From NCBI RefSeq assembly GCF_025147485.1, contig NZ_CP102263.1, positions 3,485,501 through 3,549,500 on the forward strand: a stretch of DNA of 64,000 nucleotides, in the 5' to 3' direction. Below, piece after piece: positions 19,510-28,357 of this stretch. The translations under genes and the position numbers were made by a program. Below the pieces are notes generated by a model. It had not been told where the DNA came from. It did no database searches and saw nothing but the letters and a program-made list of their open reading frames with translations. Source of the DNA: Bacteroides uniformis (lineage in GTDB: Bacteria; Bacteroidota; Bacteroidia; Bacteroidales; Bacteroidaceae). Numbering within the stretch: the stretch's first letter is position 1; each line of letters begins with the position of its first letter.

Positions 19510-21663
19510 ATGAAACGATTCTATTTACTTCCTATTGTATGCTGTGCTTTGAGCATCAGTCTTTCGGCACAAGAGAACAACGGCACTGCAACCACCTCCG
19601 GTGCGGACGACAACCGCATCCTCAGCGCCGACAGCCTTATTACGACCGATGCCCGTCTGGACAGCCTTTATCAGACCTTGCCGGAAGTGATGATTACCGG
19701 TGAACGCCCCATCGTAAAGGCAGCGCAAGGCAAGCTGGTGTACGACCTGCCCCGCCTTATCCGGAACCTCCCCGTAGATAATGCCTACGATGCCGTGAAA
19801 GAGCTTCCCGGCGTCATCGAGATGAATGGAGGGCTGCAGTTGGCAGGTCAGGGAGTCACCGTTATCCTGGACGGCAAAGTAACCACCCTCAGCACAGAGC
19901 AGCTCTATTCCTTGCTGCGCAGCATCCCTGCCAGCCGCATAGAGAAGGCGGAAGTGATGTACAACGCCCCTGCACGCTACCAGGTGCGTGGCGCACTTAT
20001 CAATATCACCCTGAAACAATCGGCAGGCGGCCCCGGCTCCTGGCAAGGCGAACTCTATGCCAAGTATCGCCAGAAGCATAACGAAGGCTTTGAGGAACGC
20101 GCCAGCCTGCTCTTCAGCAAAAATAAATTCTCAGCAGATTTTCTTTACTCGCACAGCCATGGCCAGGGCTACTCTACTACCGACAAAGAGGCTGTGCACA
20201 CTCTGGCAGACGGCTCGGTTCACCCCATGACAACAGATGAGGTGGGCCGTGGCCGTAGCCATACCCATAGCTTCCGGGTAGGGGCGGACTATAATATCGC
20301 CAAGAACCATCAGCTGAGTTTCGTCTATAACGGTGGCTATTCCACCTCCCACAACTGGAAGGGCGTGACGGGCACGCAGGTGTCCACAACTCATGGCAAT
20401 AGCACCGACTGGCTGCACAACGGCCGTCTGGACTATCGTACCCCTTTTGGCCTCAAAGCCGGTGCCGAACTGACCTACTACCGTTCCCCGTCCGACCAGT
20501 TGCTGCATAGCCGCATGCAGGACGAGGAACTTGACTTCTACACCGAAGATTGCCAACGCATCAACCGATGGAAATTCTTTCTGGCCCAGGAGCACAGTCT
20601 GGGAAAAGGTTGGGACTTGAATTACGGAGCCATCTATACTACCAGCATCGACAACAGCTACCAATATTATTATGACCCCGAAACCGGCGGACAACTGACC
20701 TCATCGGATGCCTTGAGCAATATGAAGTCCCGCCGCCGCGAGCAGACCTGGAATATCTATGCAGGTTTCAGCAAAAGTTTCGGCGACAAACTTGCTTTGG
20801 ACGCTTCTTTGGCTGTGGAGCATTACAAGACTCCCGTCTGGAACCAGTGGGACTGGTATCCCATCGTCAACTTGAACTATATGCCGGCACCGGGACATAT
20901 CCTTCAGCTCTCTCTGAGCAGCGACAAGGACTATCCCGACTACTGGGCGGTGCAGGATGCCGTCTCTTACATCGGCGGCGGATACTCTGAGCTGCATGGT
21001 AATCCGTTGCTGAAACCGGCACAAGAGTATGAGCTGAAAATGACCTATATTTTGAAAAGCAAATACATCTTCAGCGCTTGGTTCAACCATACCAAGGACT
21101 ACTCCGTACAGACACTCTACCAATCCTCCGAACGTCTGGTTGAAATCTACAAGACACTCAATTTTGATTATCAGCAACAAGCAGGAATACAAGCCTCTAT
21201 CCCGTTTAAGGTGAAGGATTGGTTGAATTCTCGCCTTACCCTCATCGGCTTGTGGCATCGCGAAAAGGATGGTGATTTCTGGGATATTCCTTTCGACAGA
21301 AAGCAATGCTATGGCATTGCCCAGATGAACAATACTTTTACTCTCTCCACCAAACCCGACTTGAAGCTGACGGTGACCGGATTTGTGCATAGTAAAGCCA
21401 TTCAGGGCATCTACGACCTGCCTACGTCGGGCAATGTGAATATTGCCCTGCGCTACGGCTTCGCCAAGAACAAAGCCATTCTCAACCTCTATTGCAACGA
21501 TATTTTTGAGACGGGACAGATTTCTCCCCGCATCCGTTTCAAGACGCAGAATGTGACGAATCATTACTCATGCTTCCGCGAATTCGGCGTATCGTTTACT
21601 TATAAATTCGGTGGATATAAGGAGAAGCAACGGGAGGCGGTGGATACGTCGCGGTTCAAATAG
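19510..21663 (+). CDS. Outer-membrane TonB-receptor-like beta-barrel protein
   Basis: 717 residues from ATG 19510, which begins a clear signal peptide (MKRFYLLPIVCCALSISLSA-QE). Residues about 55-165 form a plug-like domain ('LPEVMITGERPIVKAAQGKLVYD', in parts LPEVMITGERP and AAQGKLVYD; 'GVTVILDGKVTTLS'; 'IEKAEVMYNAPARY'), followed by a barrel of the OMP_b-brl_3 type ending in a strand 'SFTYKFGG' and a short basic tail. No SusD partner is adjacent, so it is not a classical Sus pair. Divergent from the kinase, hence a probable target of that two-component system. Confidence 0.85.
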   Translation: MKRFYLLPIVCCALSISLSAQENNGTATTSGADDNRILSADSLITTDARLDSLYQTLPEVMITGERPIVKAAQGKLVYDLPRLIRNLPVDNAYDAVKELPGVIEMNGGLQLAGQGVTVILDGKVTTLSTEQLYSLLRSIPASRIEKAEVMYNAPARYQVRGALINITLKQSAGGPGSWQGELYAKYRQKHNEGFEERASLLFSKNKFSADFLYSHSHGQGYSTTDKEAVHTLADGSVHPMTTDEVGRGRSHTHSFRVGADYNIAKNHQLSFVYNGGYSTSHNWKGVTGTQVSTTHGNSTDWLHNGRLDYRTPFGLKAGAELTYYRSPSDQLLHSRMQDEELDFYTEDCQRINRWKFFLAQEHSLGKGWDLNYGAIYTTSIDNSYQYYYDPETGGQLTSSDALSNMKSRRREQTWNIYAGFSKSFGDKLALDASLAVEHYKTPVWNQWDWYPIVNLNYMPAPGHILQLSLSSDKDYPDYWAVQDAVSYIGGGYSELHGNPLLKPAQEYELKMTYILKSKYIFSAWFNHTKDYSVQTLYQSSERLVEIYKTLNFDYQQQAGIQASIPFKVKDWLNSRLTLIGLWHREKDGDFWDIPFDRKQCYGIAQMNNTFTLSTKPDLKLTVTGFVHSKAIQGIYDLPTSGNVNIALRYGFAKNKAILNLYCNDIFETGQISPRIRFKTQNVTNHYSCFREFGVSFTYKFGGYKEKQREAVDTSRFK

Positions 21664-21702
21664 ATAGAAGATGCAGGTGGTCAGGTGAAAATACGGTATT
21701 CT

Positions 21703-21733
21703 TTTGTACTTTGCCACATCTTTCGTACTTTTG
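21703..21733 (+). promoter_or_regulatory. Consensus Bacteroides promoter of fhs
   Basis: TTTG (21703-21706), exactly 19 bases, then TACTTTTG (21726-21733). Predicted start near 21740, giving a leader of about 40 bases. Confidence 0.85.
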
Positions 21734-21778
21734 CAACTTTCAAAACATTAAAGTTGTTATTTAAAGAAAAGACTCTGT

Positions 21779-23449
21779 ATGAAATCGGACATTGAAATAG
21801 CCCGCAGCATAGAGCTGAAGAAGATAAAGCAGGTGGCTGAAAGTGTGGATATCCCGCGTGACGAAGTAGAGAACTATGGCCGTTACATAGCCAAGATTCC
21901 TACGCATCTGATTGATGAAGAGAAAGTGAAGAAGAGCAATCTGATACTGGTGACGGCTATCACGGCTACGAAAGCGGGTATCGGTAAAACAACCGTGTCC
22001 ATCGGGCTGGCATTGGGGCTGAACAAGATTGGCAAGAAAGCGATTGTGGCTTTACGCGAACCCTCGTTAGGTCCTTGCTTCGGCATGAAAGGCGGTGCTG
22101 CCGGTGGAGGATATGCCCAGGTGCTGCCCATGGAGAAGATAAACCTGCACTTTACGGGCGACTTTCACGCCATTACCTCCGCACACAACATGATTTCCGC
22201 TTTGCTCGACAATTACTTGTACCAGCATCAGGCGGATGGCTTCGGACTGAAAGAAATCATCTGGCGGCGCGTACTTGATGTGAATGACCGTTCCTTGCGG
22301 AGCATTGTCACCGGATTGGGACCGAGCACCAACGGCATTACCGAGGAGTCGGGCTTCGATATTACCCCGGCTTCCGAAATTATGGCTATTCTCTGTCTGG
22401 CAACAGACCTCGACGACCTCCGTCGCCGTATTGAAAATATTATTCTGGGATTCCGTTTCGATGGTACTCCTTTCACAGTGAAGGAGTTAGGAGTAGCCGG
22501 TGCCATTACCGTACTGTTGAAAGATGCTATCAACCCCAACTTGGTACAGACTACCGAAGGCTCTGCTGCTTTTGTTCATGGAGGACCGTTCGCAAATATT
22601 GCCCATGGTTGCAACTCCATTCTTGCCACAAAAATGGCCATGACATTTGGCGATTATGTAGTGACGGAAGCCGGTTTCGGGGCTGACCTGGGTGCGGAGA
22701 AGTTCTACAACATCAAGTGCCGCAAGAGCGGCCTACAGCCCAAGCTGACGATAATCGTTGCTACCGCACAAGGACTGAAGATGCATGGCGGTGTCAGTCT
22801 GGACCGCATCAAGGAACCCAATATGGAAGGACTGAAAGAGGGCTTCGGCAATCTGGACAAGCATGTACGCAATTTGCGTTCATTCGGCCAGCAGGTCATC
22901 GTGGCATTCAACCGTTTTGCCAGTGATACGGACGAGGAGGTGGAAGCTATCCGCCGCCATTGCGAAGAAAAGCTTGAGGTAGGTTTTGCCGTGAACAACG
23001 CCTTTGCCAAAGGAGGAGAGGGAGCCGTTGACCTTGCCAATCTGGTAGTAGATACTATCGAGAACAAACCATCCGAACCGCTGACCTTCACCTACGAAGA
23101 GAGCGATTGCGTGGAACGTAAAATAGAAAAGGTAGCCTGCAACCTCTACGGGGCAAGCGTAGTGACTTACAGTCTCCACTCCCGCAAAGTTATCAAACTG
23201 ATAGAGCAGATGGGTATCAGCCATTACCCCGTCTGTATTGCCAAGACGCAGTACTCCTTCTCTGCCGACCCGAAGATATACGGTGCAGTCAACAACTTTG
23301 AGTTCCACATCAAGGATATTGTGGTCAATAACGGTGCGGAAATGATTGTAGCCATCGCCGGTGAAATTCTCCGTATGCCGGGATTACCCAAGAAACCACA
23401 AGCCGAACACATTGATATTGTGGACGGAAATATAGAAGGGCTGAGCTAA
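21779..23449 (+). CDS. fhs: Formate-tetrahydrofolate ligase
   Basis: ATP-dependent formation of 10-formyl-tetrahydrofolate from formate and THF; cytoplasmic. 556 residues, standard length. P-loop region '[20 protein letters not shown]', '[23 protein letters not shown]' (in parts [10 protein letters not shown] and [11 protein letters not shown]), '[13 protein letters not shown]' and '[12 protein letters not shown]' are hallmarks. Faces glyA head-on across a shared terminator; together they feed one-carbon units into folate. Confidence 0.97.
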   Translation: MKSDIEIARSIELKKIKQVAESVDIPRDEVENYGRYIAKIPTHLIDEEKVKKSNLILVTAITATKAGIGKTTVSIGLALGLNKIGKKAIVALREPSLGPCFGMKGGAAGGGYAQVLPMEKINLHFTGDFHAITSAHNMISALLDNYLYQHQADGFGLKEIIWRRVLDVNDRSLRSIVTGLGPSTNGITEESGFDITPASEIMAILCLATDLDDLRRRIENIILGFRFDGTPFTVKELGVAGAITVLLKDAINPNLVQTTEGSAAFVHGGPFANIAHGCNSILATKMAMTFGDYVVTEAGFGADLGAEKFYNIKCRKSGLQPKLTIIVATAQGLKMHGGVSLDRIKEPNMEGLKEGFGNLDKHVRNLRSFGQQVIVAFNRFASDTDEEVEAIRRHCEEKLEVGFAVNNAFAKGGEGAVDLANLVVDTIENKPSEPLTFTYEESDCVERKIEKVACNLYGASVVTYSLHSRKVIKLIEQMGISHYPVCIAKTQYSFSADPKIYGAVNNFEFHIKDIVVNNGAEMIVAIAGEILRMPGLPKKPQAEHIDIVDGNIEGLS

Positions 23450-23556
23450 ACGCGCGGAGCGCGTTTAGAATTAAAAATTAAGAATTAAAAATTAAAGGCT
23501 GCGCAATGTTCGCTTTGAACTGCGCAGCCTTTAATTTTTAATTCTTAATTTTAATT
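23446..23556. terminator. Composite bidirectional terminator between fhs and glyA
   Basis: First a perfect 10-bp hairpin CTAAACGCGC / GCGCGTTTAG (23446-23455 with 23459-23468, GGA loop) that contains the fhs stop codon. Then a stem of about 36 bp (23469-23505 with 23520-23556, one T missing) of AATTAAAAATTAA units capped by AAAGGCTGCGCA / TGCGCAGCCTTT; the loop ATGTTC-GCTTT-GAAC can pair further. The same two-part design ends prs. Confidence 0.85.
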
Positions 23557-23567
23557 CTGTTTGCTTA

Positions 23568-24848
23568 TTAATAAGCAAACAGCGGGTATTCTTTCATCTT
23601 CGCATTGACGCGTGCACGTACCTCTGCGATGACTTGTTCGTTGTCTACGTTGGACAGAACGGTTTCAATCATCTCGGCAATTTCGAGCATCAGGTCTTCC
23701 TTGGCACCACGGGTTGTGATGGCAGGAGTACCCAGACGGATACCGGAAGTCTGGAAAGCCGAGCGGCTGTCAAACGGAACCATGTTCTTGTTTACGGTGA
23801 TGTCGGCAGATACCAACGCCTTCTCGGCAACCTTACCGGTCAAATCGGGATATTTGCTGCGCAGGTCTACCAGCATGGAGTGGTTGTCCGTACCGCCGGA
23901 AACGATGGTGAAGCCACGGTCTATCAAGGCTTGTGCCAGGACAGCGGCGTTTTTCTTCACCTGCTTGGCATATTCTTTCCATTCCGGTTGCAGGATTTCG
24001 CCGAAGGCAACGGCTTTTGCTGCGATGACATGTTCCAGCGGACCACCTTGGATACCGGGGAATACGGCTGAATCCAGCAACTGGGACATCATCTTGATTT
24101 CTCCCTTCGGAGTTTTCTTGCCCCAGGGGTTGGGGAAGTCCTTACCCATCATGATAACGCCACCGCGAGGACCACGCAGAGTCTTGTGGGTAGTGGAGGT
24201 CACGATGTGGGCATATTTCACGGGGTTATCCAGTTCACCGGCTGCAATCAGTCCGGCAGGATGAGCCATGTCAATCATTAGGATGGCACCTATCTTGTCC
24301 GCGATTTCGCGCATGCGCTTGTAGTCCCATTCGCGGGAATAAGCAGAACCGCCGCCGATAATCATTTTGGGTTTCTCGCGCAGGGCAACTTCTTCCATCT
24401 GGTCATAGTCCACACGTCCGGTTTCCTGGTTCAGATTGTATTCGCAGGGAGTATAGATAATACCGGAAGTGTTGACCAGTGAACCATGGGAGAGGTGACC
24501 GCCGTGTGCAAGGTTCAGTCCCATGAATTTGTCGCCCGGATTGAGCACGGCGAGGAATACGGCTGCATTGGCTTGTGCACCGGAGTGCGGCTGTACGTTG
24601 GCCCATTCTGCGCCGAAGATCTGTTTCAAGCGGTCGATGGCAATCTGCTCACTCTGGTCCACTACCTCACAACCACCATAGTAACGCTTGCCGGGGTATC
24701 CTTCAGCATACTTGTTGGTGAGGCAGGAGCCCATTGCCTGCATAACCTGGTCACTTACAAAGTTCTCTGATGCAATCAGTTCAATGCCTTTGAGCTGACG
24801 TTGGTGTTCTTTTTCGATAAGTTCGAAAATTAAATCATCTCTTTTCAT
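23568..24848 (-). CDS. glyA: Serine hydroxymethyltransferase
   Basis: PLP enzyme converting serine and THF to glycine and 5,10-methylene-THF. 426 residues. PLP-binding Lys lies in '[14 protein letters not shown]'; '[10 protein letters not shown]' and '[15 protein letters not shown]' are family signatures. Has its own promoter upstream and is convergent with fhs. Confidence 0.97.
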   Translation of the reverse strand: MKRDDLIFELIEKEHQRQLKGIELIASENFVSDQVMQAMGSCLTNKYAEGYPGKRYYGGCEVVDQSEQIAIDRLKQIFGAEWANVQPHSGAQANAAVFLAVLNPGDKFMGLNLAHGGHLSHGSLVNTSGIIYTPCEYNLNQETGRVDYDQMEEVALREKPKMIIGGGSAYSREWDYKRMREIADKIGAILMIDMAHPAGLIAAGELDNPVKYAHIVTSTTHKTLRGPRGGVIMMGKDFPNPWGKKTPKGEIKMMSQLLDSAVFPGIQGGPLEHVIAAKAVAFGEILQPEWKEYAKQVKKNAAVLAQALIDRGFTIVSGGTDNHSMLVDLRSKYPDLTGKVAEKALVSADITVNKNMVPFDSRSAFQTSGIRLGTPAITTRGAKEDLMLEIAEMIETVLSNVDNEQVIAEVRARVNAKMKEYPLFAY

Positions 24849-24897
24849 TCTGCTTATTAGATAAGTTTGATAAATCTGTGTTCTCTTATTAAGCGCA

Positions 24898-24905
24898 CAA
24901 ATTTA
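24898..24905 (-). promoter_or_regulatory. -7 promoter element of glyA
   Basis: On the minus strand TAAATTTG (TAnnTTTG), about 50 bases before the glyA start. No clear -33 element. Confidence 0.5.
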
Positions 24906-24950
24906 CGGGAAATAAATGAATAAATTGAAAGAAAAGGAAGAAATTTACTG

Positions 24951-25721
24951 TCAAAAGAACACTCCGAAAGAAAAACTCAGCACATTGTCCCTGCGGTGAA
25001 AACGGATTTCGTTTTTCGTGTTTTCGTCAGCAGCGTTGTTGTCGGCCGGAATATCGTATGTCACGCTCTTGGAGATGTTGTGCAGCCCCATGTCGTAACG
25101 GAAGTCGAAAAAGACGCGTGAGATGGTGACGGATACGCCGACGGTGAAACTGAGATTGAGCGGACGCAGCCTTTCACGGATATTCACCTGGTCGAAATTC
25201 TCGAAGTCGATGTCACTTTTCCTGTCCCATATATAGCGCACTTTGGGTCCTCCAAAGACGGCAAGGCTGTACGGCCCCTCCTTGATGAAGTTGTATCCGT
25301 AGATGACGGGGATGTCTATACTGTGGATGGACGATGTAATGGAGGCTTCCTCCGGCCGGGCTCCTGATGCGGCGTCTTCGGGCAGAGGTTTCTCGAAGGT
25401 GATGTTGCACCGGTTGATGTTGTAGGATATTTCCGGTTGCAGGAAGTGGCGGTCGAAGTTTATCCGCATGAAAAGGGAACCGAAATATCCTATTTTGTAA
25501 TTGTTCTGCACTTCGTCAATGGGCACTCCGTTGACGCTGAACTGGGATACAAGGAACAAGGAAGAGGTGAAACCGCCTTTGAAACCGAAATTGACCGGAG
25601 TTTCCTTGTGGTGTCCGGAATGCTCTTCGTCGGCAGTACCGGGCACAACCGGAGTCTGTCCCCACATCATGGCGGGGAAGGCCAACAGATATAAGCCCAT
25701 CAAGATTCGTCGCAACTCCAT
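24951..25721 (-). CDS. Outer-membrane beta-barrel protein (PF13568-like/PorT-like)
   Basis: 256 residues with a signal peptide (MELRRILMGLYLLAFPAMMWG-QT). After a short His/Glu linker, 'VNFGFKGGFTSSLFL' starts a barrel; alternating strands such as 'HFLQPEISYNINR', 'DIPVIYGYNF', 'AVFGGPKVRYIW' and the final 'NVLSFSFGVFF' ending in Phe fit an eight-to-ten stranded OMP. Function unknown. Last gene of the leftward pyrB operon, 23 bp after the flavin reductase gene. Confidence 0.8.
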   Translation of the reverse strand: MELRRILMGLYLLAFPAMMWGQTPVVPGTADEEHSGHHKETPVNFGFKGGFTSSLFLVSQFSVNGVPIDEVQNNYKIGYFGSLFMRINFDRHFLQPEISYNINRCNITFEKPLPEDAASGARPEEASITSSIHSIDIPVIYGYNFIKEGPYSLAVFGGPKVRYIWDRKSDIDFENFDQVNIRERLRPLNLSFTVGVSVTISRVFFDFRYDMGLHNISKSVTYDIPADNNAADENTKNEIRFHRRDNVLSFSFGVFF

Positions 25722-25744
25722 CTCTTAAAACCTTTATCGCATTA

Positions 25745-26311
25745 TTACTTCTTTTTCTCTACTGACCATCCGAATTTGCCTATCTTTTCTCCCAGCTCAT
25801 AATATCCACCGTGCACATAGACCAAGGGATTCGTTTCCGCCAGTTCCAGTTTGCCGGTTTCAGGGTTCAGATTACGGGTATCGGCACGTACATTTACCAC
25901 ATCCGCTATAAACATGTCGTGCGAACCGAGAGCCATAATCTCCTTTACCCGGCATTCTATGCAAAGCGGTGATTCCTCGATAAGAGGCGCGCTGACTACG
26001 GTGCTTTTCCCCGGTGTCAGATGCATTTCCTCGAATTTGTTGTAGTCCTTTCCGGAGCGTACGCCACACCAGTCCGTGGCACGGGCCATGTCTTTCGTGG
26101 TGAGATTGATGACGAATTCCATATTCCGCTTGATGATGTCGTAGGAGTGGCGTTCGGGGCGTACGGAGATGTAGCACATGGGCGGGTTCGTACAAATCGT
26201 CCCCGTCCATGCGATAGTCAGAATGTTATATTCCTCCGGAGTGCTTCCGCAGCTCACCAATACGGCGGGCAGCGGATAAATCATTGTTCCGGGTTTCCAG
26301 TCTTCTTTCAT
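25745..26311 (-). CDS. Flavin reductase-like FMN-binding split-barrel protein
   Basis: 188 residues. N-terminal '[25 protein letters not shown]' (in parts [10 protein letters not shown] and [10 protein letters not shown]), '[22 protein letters not shown]' ([19 protein letters not shown]) and '[21 protein letters not shown]' ([16 protein letters not shown]) match the flavin reductase family that binds FMN and reduces it with NAD(P)H or serves another redox role. Overlaps pyrI by 4 bp (ATGA), so cotranslated with it. Link to pyrimidine synthesis unknown. Confidence 0.87.
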   Translation of the reverse strand: MKEDWKPGTMIYPLPAVLVSCGSTPEEYNILTIAWTGTICTNPPMCYISVRPERHSYDIIKRNMEFVINLTTKDMARATDWCGVRSGKDYNKFEEMHLTPGKSTVVSAPLIEESPLCIECRVKEIMALGSHDMFIADVVNVRADTRNLNPETGKLELAETNPLVYVHGGYYELGEKIGKFGWSVEKKK

Positions 26312-26772
26312 ATAATCTCAATATCTTCTCTGGTCTGCTCCTTTTCGCAGTAGTGGCATTTGATGACGCAATTGTCCTTATCCACGACATGAAACAACGT
26401 AGGCATAGGCTCATTGTTCGTGATGCACTTCGGGTTGGCGCATTTCACGATTCCGCGCAGCTCTTCGGGCAGGCGGACTTCGCGTTTCTCCACCACTTCG
26501 TAGTCGCGGATAATGTTCAGTTTTACATTGGGAGCCACCACGGCGATACGGTTTATCTCTTCGTCGCAGAAGAACTTGTCGGCAATCTTGATGATGCCTT
26601 TCGTGCCCAGCTTCTTGCTCTTGAGGTTGAAGCCGATGGTGATATTGTTGCTCATGTGTTCCAGTCCGAGCAGGGAGACTACGGTAAACAGTCTCTCGGA
26701 GGGTATATGGTCTATTACAGTGCCGTTTTCCAGAGCAGCAACCTGCAATTCCTGTTTCTTTTCGCTTAACAT
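26308..26772 (-). CDS. pyrI: Aspartate carbamoyltransferase regulatory chain
   Basis: Binds CTP/ATP and controls PyrB allosterically. 154 residues, standard. The C-terminal zinc site is intact: Cys pairs in 'CANPKC' and 'CHYCE'. N-terminal nucleotide-binding domain includes '[14 protein letters not shown]'. Placed 26 bp after pyrB. Confidence 0.96.
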   Translation of the reverse strand: MLSEKKQELQVAALENGTVIDHIPSERLFTVVSLLGLEHMSNNITIGFNLKSKKLGTKGIIKIADKFFCDEEINRIAVVAPNVKLNIIRDYEVVEKREVRLPEELRGIVKCANPKCITNNEPMPTLFHVVDKDNCVIKCHYCEKEQTREDIEII

Positions 26773-26798
26773 CTTGAAATATTAGTTATTAGACGATT

Positions 26799-27746
26799 CT
26801 ACTGAATTACTCCTTTACTCTTTTTCACCTCATCCAGCGTGATGCCCAGTACATCGCACAGAATAGCTTCACGGGCATACAGTCCGTTTTGTGCCTGCTG
26901 GAAATAGTATGCCTTGGGATTGTCGTCCACATCATAGGCTATTTCGTTGACACGGGGCAGCGGATGCAGGATGCGCAGGTTGGGACGGGTATGTTCCAGC
27001 ATCTTGTTGCGCAGGATGTAGACATTCTTCACCCGCTCGTACTCCATAAGGTCGGTGAAGCGCTCGCGCTGCACACGGGTCATGTAGAGGATGTCGGCAT
27101 CAGCAATGATTTCTTCCGTAAAGTCCGTATGTTCCACGTACTTGATGTTGTGCTCGCGGCAGTAAATTTTGTATTCTTCGGGCATCCGCAACTCGTCGGG
27201 AGCGATGAAGTGGAAAGTGGGGTTGAAGTGGCGCATGGCCATCAGCAGGGAGTGGACGGTACGGCCATACTTCAAGTCGCCGACCAGAAAAATGTTCAGG
27301 TTCTCCAGTGTGCCTTGTGTCTTGTAGATGGAGTAGAGATCGAGCATGGTTTGTGAGGGATGCTGGTTGGCACCGTCTCCGGCATTCACAATGGGCACGG
27401 TGGTGACTTCACTGGCATAGCGTGCGGCCCCTTCGAGGTGGTGGCGCATCACGATGATGTCGGCATAGTTGCTCACCATCTTGATGGTGTCTTTCAGCGT
27501 CTCGCCCTTGGATGAGCTGGTGGCCTTGGGGTCGCTGAACCCGATGACACGTGCTCCAAGCCGGTTGGCGGCAGTCTCGAAACTGAGGCGTGTACGGGTG
27601 GAAGGCTCGAAAAATAAGGTGGCAACTACTTTCCCGTCCAATATATGCCGATTGGGATGGGCTTCAAACTCTTTCGCCATCTCGAGCATATAGAGGATTT
27701 TTTCCCGGCTATGCTCGGCAATGGTGACTAAACTTCTGTTTTCCAT
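26799..27746 (-). CDS. pyrB: Aspartate carbamoyltransferase catalytic chain
   Basis: Condenses carbamoyl phosphate and aspartate in UMP synthesis. 315 residues. Carbamoyl phosphate loop '[13 protein letters not shown]', 'KGETLKDT', '[17 protein letters not shown]' and '[16 protein letters not shown]' are all present. First gene of the operon pyrB-pyrI-flavin reductase-barrel. A TAACTTTA -7-like element lies on the minus strand at about 27779-27786. Confidence 0.97.
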   Translation of the reverse strand: MENRSLVTIAEHSREKILYMLEMAKEFEAHPNRHILDGKVVATLFFEPSTRTRLSFETAANRLGARVIGFSDPKATSSSKGETLKDTIKMVSNYADIIVMRHHLEGAARYASEVTTVPIVNAGDGANQHPSQTMLDLYSIYKTQGTLENLNIFLVGDLKYGRTVHSLLMAMRHFNPTFHFIAPDELRMPEEYKIYCREHNIKYVEHTDFTEEIIADADILYMTRVQRERFTDLMEYERVKNVYILRNKMLEHTRPNLRILHPLPRVNEIAYDVDDNPKAYYFQQAQNGLYAREAILCDVLGITLDEVKKSKGVIQ

Positions 27747-27872
27747 ATCGTTGAATTCATTTATACTTTTCGAGAGTGTAAAGTTACGGAAAATATGCGG
27801 GCTACGGAAATATGCGGGGAAGTTTTTTGCGAAATATGGGCTGTTTTTTTAACCGTGTGGCTTGTTGTCCGG

Positions 27873-28017
27873 AATGCCACACTTCATCATCCGAAATGCC
27901 ACACTTCGACAAAGTAAATGCCGCATTTCGCGAATGTTCAAGTGTGGCATTTGCCTTAGTCAAGTGCGGCGTTTGCCTTGTCGAAGTGTGGCATTCCGGA
28001 CAGTGAAGTGTGGTATC
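27873..28017. repeat. Seven 12-mer copies on a 22-bp register, orientation switching midway
   Basis: AATGCCACACTT at 27873 and 27895 and AATGCCGCATTT at 27917, then the reverse complement form AAGTGTGGCATT at 27940, AAGTGCGGCGTT at 27962, AAGTGTGGCATT at 27984 and AAGTGTGGTATC at 28006. All same-orientation steps are exactly 22 bp. The outer copies also form a perfect 19-bp inverted repeat (27867-27885 with 27983-28001). The parts between 12-mers are not conserved. Too regular and too short-spaced for CRISPR. Confidence 0.8.
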
Positions 28018-28314
28018 TCTTTACGCCGTCGCCGTCGTTCTTTTTAACGACAACGTCGTTTTTTTCTCTTCTCTTCTTATCTTATCTCCTCTTACGCGCG
28101 CGAGGGCAAGTTTTCATTGTTTCAATCTGTATTATAGCTCATTACGATGTGTTTTTCCTTTCCGATTTTTTCTTCAAGTTTTCTAATTATTTTGCAATCG
28201 TTTTGCATTTCACTGACAGTTTCCATTAAAATAAACGGGCGTTTTTTTTGTGAATGCCGGAAATCTTATCCTGAAAAAGATATAAAAAGCATAGGCACAT
28301 CCAATATATTTCCG

Positions 28315-28322
28315 TACCTTTG
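28315..28322 (+). promoter_or_regulatory. -7 promoter element of the PBP gene
   Basis: TACCTTTG, 35 bases before the start codon. No clear -33 TTTG. Confidence 0.6.
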
Positions 28323-28357
28323 CCCTATTATTGAACTTTGATTTTAGCAACTGAAAC

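Larger units (their letters stand above)
27747..28357. other. Repeat-rich divergent intergenic region between pyrB and the PBP gene
   Basis: About 610 bp with no supported gene. Contents: two direct copies of ACGGAAA(A)TATGCGGG (about 27786-27801 and 27804-27818); the 12-mer array at 27873-28017; a small hairpin AACGAC/GTCGTT with T tract (28046-28067); a -7 element at 28315. Short frames across the array are explained by the repeat itself. Confidence 0.7.

Noticed and set aside
20131..21564. Two long open frames (187 and 287 codons) opposite the barrel gene
   Set aside because: Both are antisense to a well-supported signal-peptide protein and have no ribosome binding sites.
27873..28017. 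CRISPR array
   Set aside because: Gaps between 12-mers are only 10 bases, copies occur in both orientations, and no cas gene is present.
27812..28047. Short frames over the 12-mer array (63-65 codons, repeated CGI/MPHF-like residues)
   Set aside because: The 22-bp period shifts the frame at each unit, and there is no ribosome binding site; the frames are by-products of the repeat.
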